Part shown: piece by piece, positions 13,182 through 13,835 of the stretch
Numbering within the stretch: position 1 is the stretch's first letter
Layout of the letters: every line of letters starts with the position of its first letter
Assembly: GCA_964568045.1 (NCBI GenBank)
Contig: CAZMOL010000046.1
Coordinates: 1 to 13,835 of the forward strand
Length of the DNA: 13,835 nt
Source of the DNA: CAZDDA01 sp964568045
GTDB taxonomy: Bacteria; Bipolaricaulota; Bipolaricaulia; UBA7950; UBA9294
Direction: 5' to 3'
Made by a program: the position numbers and the translations under genes
Notes under the pieces: generated by a model
What the model was told of the DNA's origin: nothing
Databases searched by the model: none
The model's input: the letters and a program-made list of their open reading frames with translations, nothing else

Positions 13182-13763
13182 TCACGCTTGCTCCTTGAGC
13201 AGCTGACGGATGAAGCGGGCGATGGGGCGAAGCACGTCTCCATCTCGCCAGTACGCTGAGTGGCTCATCGGGTTCCATTGCTCAAGAATGGTTCCTGAGT
13301 TGATCTCGACGTCTTCGGTCACGACTCGATCGTAACTCTGGCTCAACGGCCGAAGCGGCCAGCCAAGCACATCGTTCCGATCGAAGAACAGGAGTGCTCC
13401 CTCATCCTGGAGAAAGAGCTCGCCCTGGTTCCCAATGCAAAAGTCTGGCTGCTGATGGGAGACGTAGTAATCAAGGCGGTCAATTACATCGCCAAGCGGG
13501 CTGGCGGCAAGCGGGTAATCCCGGCCGGCACCACGTACAAGATTCGAGGGGCCGAGTACCTGTTTAGGGGAATACGTGTCTTTCCCTCCTATCTTCAGGC
13601 CGGCCCAAGCTTCTTCATTGAGAAAAGCAAGCGCCGAATGATCGCCGAGGATATCGCAGCGGCGCTCAAGCTCATCGCATAGCCACTCCTCATCTCGGCA
13701 GAGACCCGTAGCTCCTCTTGTTGACCGCAGACGGGGCAGCCGATGAAGCTTGTGAGCCTGCAC
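13182..13763 (-). CDS. Protein of unknown function; N-terminal part probably frameshifted
   Basis: Leftward from a GTG at 13763 the frame encodes up to 193 residues. From about residue 20 on it reads like a real soluble protein (EEWLCDELERRCDILGDHSA, PLAASPLGDVIDRLDYYV, FCIGNQGELFLQDEGALLFF, ILEQWNPMSHSAYW) with coding-like codon use to the TGA stop. I do not recognise the family. Its first 20 residues are Arg/His-rich and look out of frame. The two other minus frames upstream give a zinc-ribbon-like sequence that would join well after two single-base changes. Thus the gene is either a recent pseudogene or carries sequencing errors, and its true 5' end may lie beyond the window. It lies on the same strand as the hydrolase beyond the transposon. 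Confidence 0.55.
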   Translation of the reverse strand: MQAHKLHRLPRLRSTRGATGLCRDEEWLCDELERRCDILGDHSALAFLNEEAWAGLKIGGKDTYSPKQVLGPSNLVRGAGRDYPLAASPLGDVIDRLDYYVSHQQPDFCIGNQGELFLQDEGALLFFDRNDVLGWPLRPLSQSYDRVVTEDVEINSGTILEQWNPMSHSAYWRDGDVLRPIARFIRQLLKEQA

Positions 13764-13835
13764 TCATGACACAGCGATTACTGAGAGCCTTCTCTTCCGG
13801 GCTGAGTGGTCAACGTCCGTGTTGAACGGACGGCA

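Noticed and set aside
13454..13682. Plus-strand frame of 75 codons opposite the unknown protein at the right edge
   Set aside because: The minus-strand frame has better codon pattern and length; the plus frame has no ribosome-binding site.
1..13835. tRNA, rRNA, CRISPR array or riboswitch
   Set aside because: I saw no tRNA arm with a GTTCRANNC loop and acceptor stem, no regularly spaced repeat-spacer pattern, and no known riboswitch core. The short repeats found are explained by the transposon ends, the lipoprotein array or the palindrome.

Overview
This is a 13.8 kb bacterial chromosome segment with fairly high GC in most genes and Shine-Dalgarno-led starts. No rRNA, tRNA or other lineage marker is visible, so the organism cannot be named. 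A candidate outer-membrane barrel protein, two lipoproteins, and families common in environmental, thermophilic or candidate-phylum bacteria (Ub-Mut7C/Mut7-C, DUF3795, NosD-like beta-helix, DUF4097) suggest an uncultured diderm. That is inference only.

Left part (1-4123): the end of an ABC-2-type permease overlaps a 53-residue membrane protein, followed by a DUF4097 lipoprotein built from 18-residue repeats. These three look like one operon. Next come an Fpg/Nei-type DNA glycosylase, a 39-codon remnant of a short-chain dehydrogenase that lost its middle, a large imperfect inverted repeat, and a leftward exported beta-barrel candidate with an extended -10 promoter.

Middle part (4124-9845): a gene-poor stretch precedes peptidase T. 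It is followed by a flavin-reductase-like pseudogene with an in-frame stop, a SnoaL-like protein, a cysteine-rich DUF3795 protein, a Mut7-C RNase-type protein, a NosD-like beta-helix lipoprotein and a leftward alpha/beta hydrolase.

Right part (9893-13061): this is the main discovery. A 3153-bp IS1595/ISXO2-type transposon (9901-13053) is bounded by 23-bp terminal inverted repeats (18/23 matches) and by a perfect 8-bp target duplication, ATGGATAT. Besides its transposase it carries three passenger genes. One is a DNA methyltransferase fused to an Mrr-like nuclease domain and translationally coupled to the transposase by a GTGA overlap. The other two form a convergent Panacea-domain antitoxin/putative toxin pair with a TTGA overlap. 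The element therefore combines a transposase, a one-chain restriction-modification candidate and a toxin-antitoxin candidate, which could make it self-maintaining. Its left end also seems to supply a -35 box to the neighbouring hydrolase gene.

The window ends with a leftward protein of unknown function whose N-terminal zinc-ribbon part appears frameshifted.
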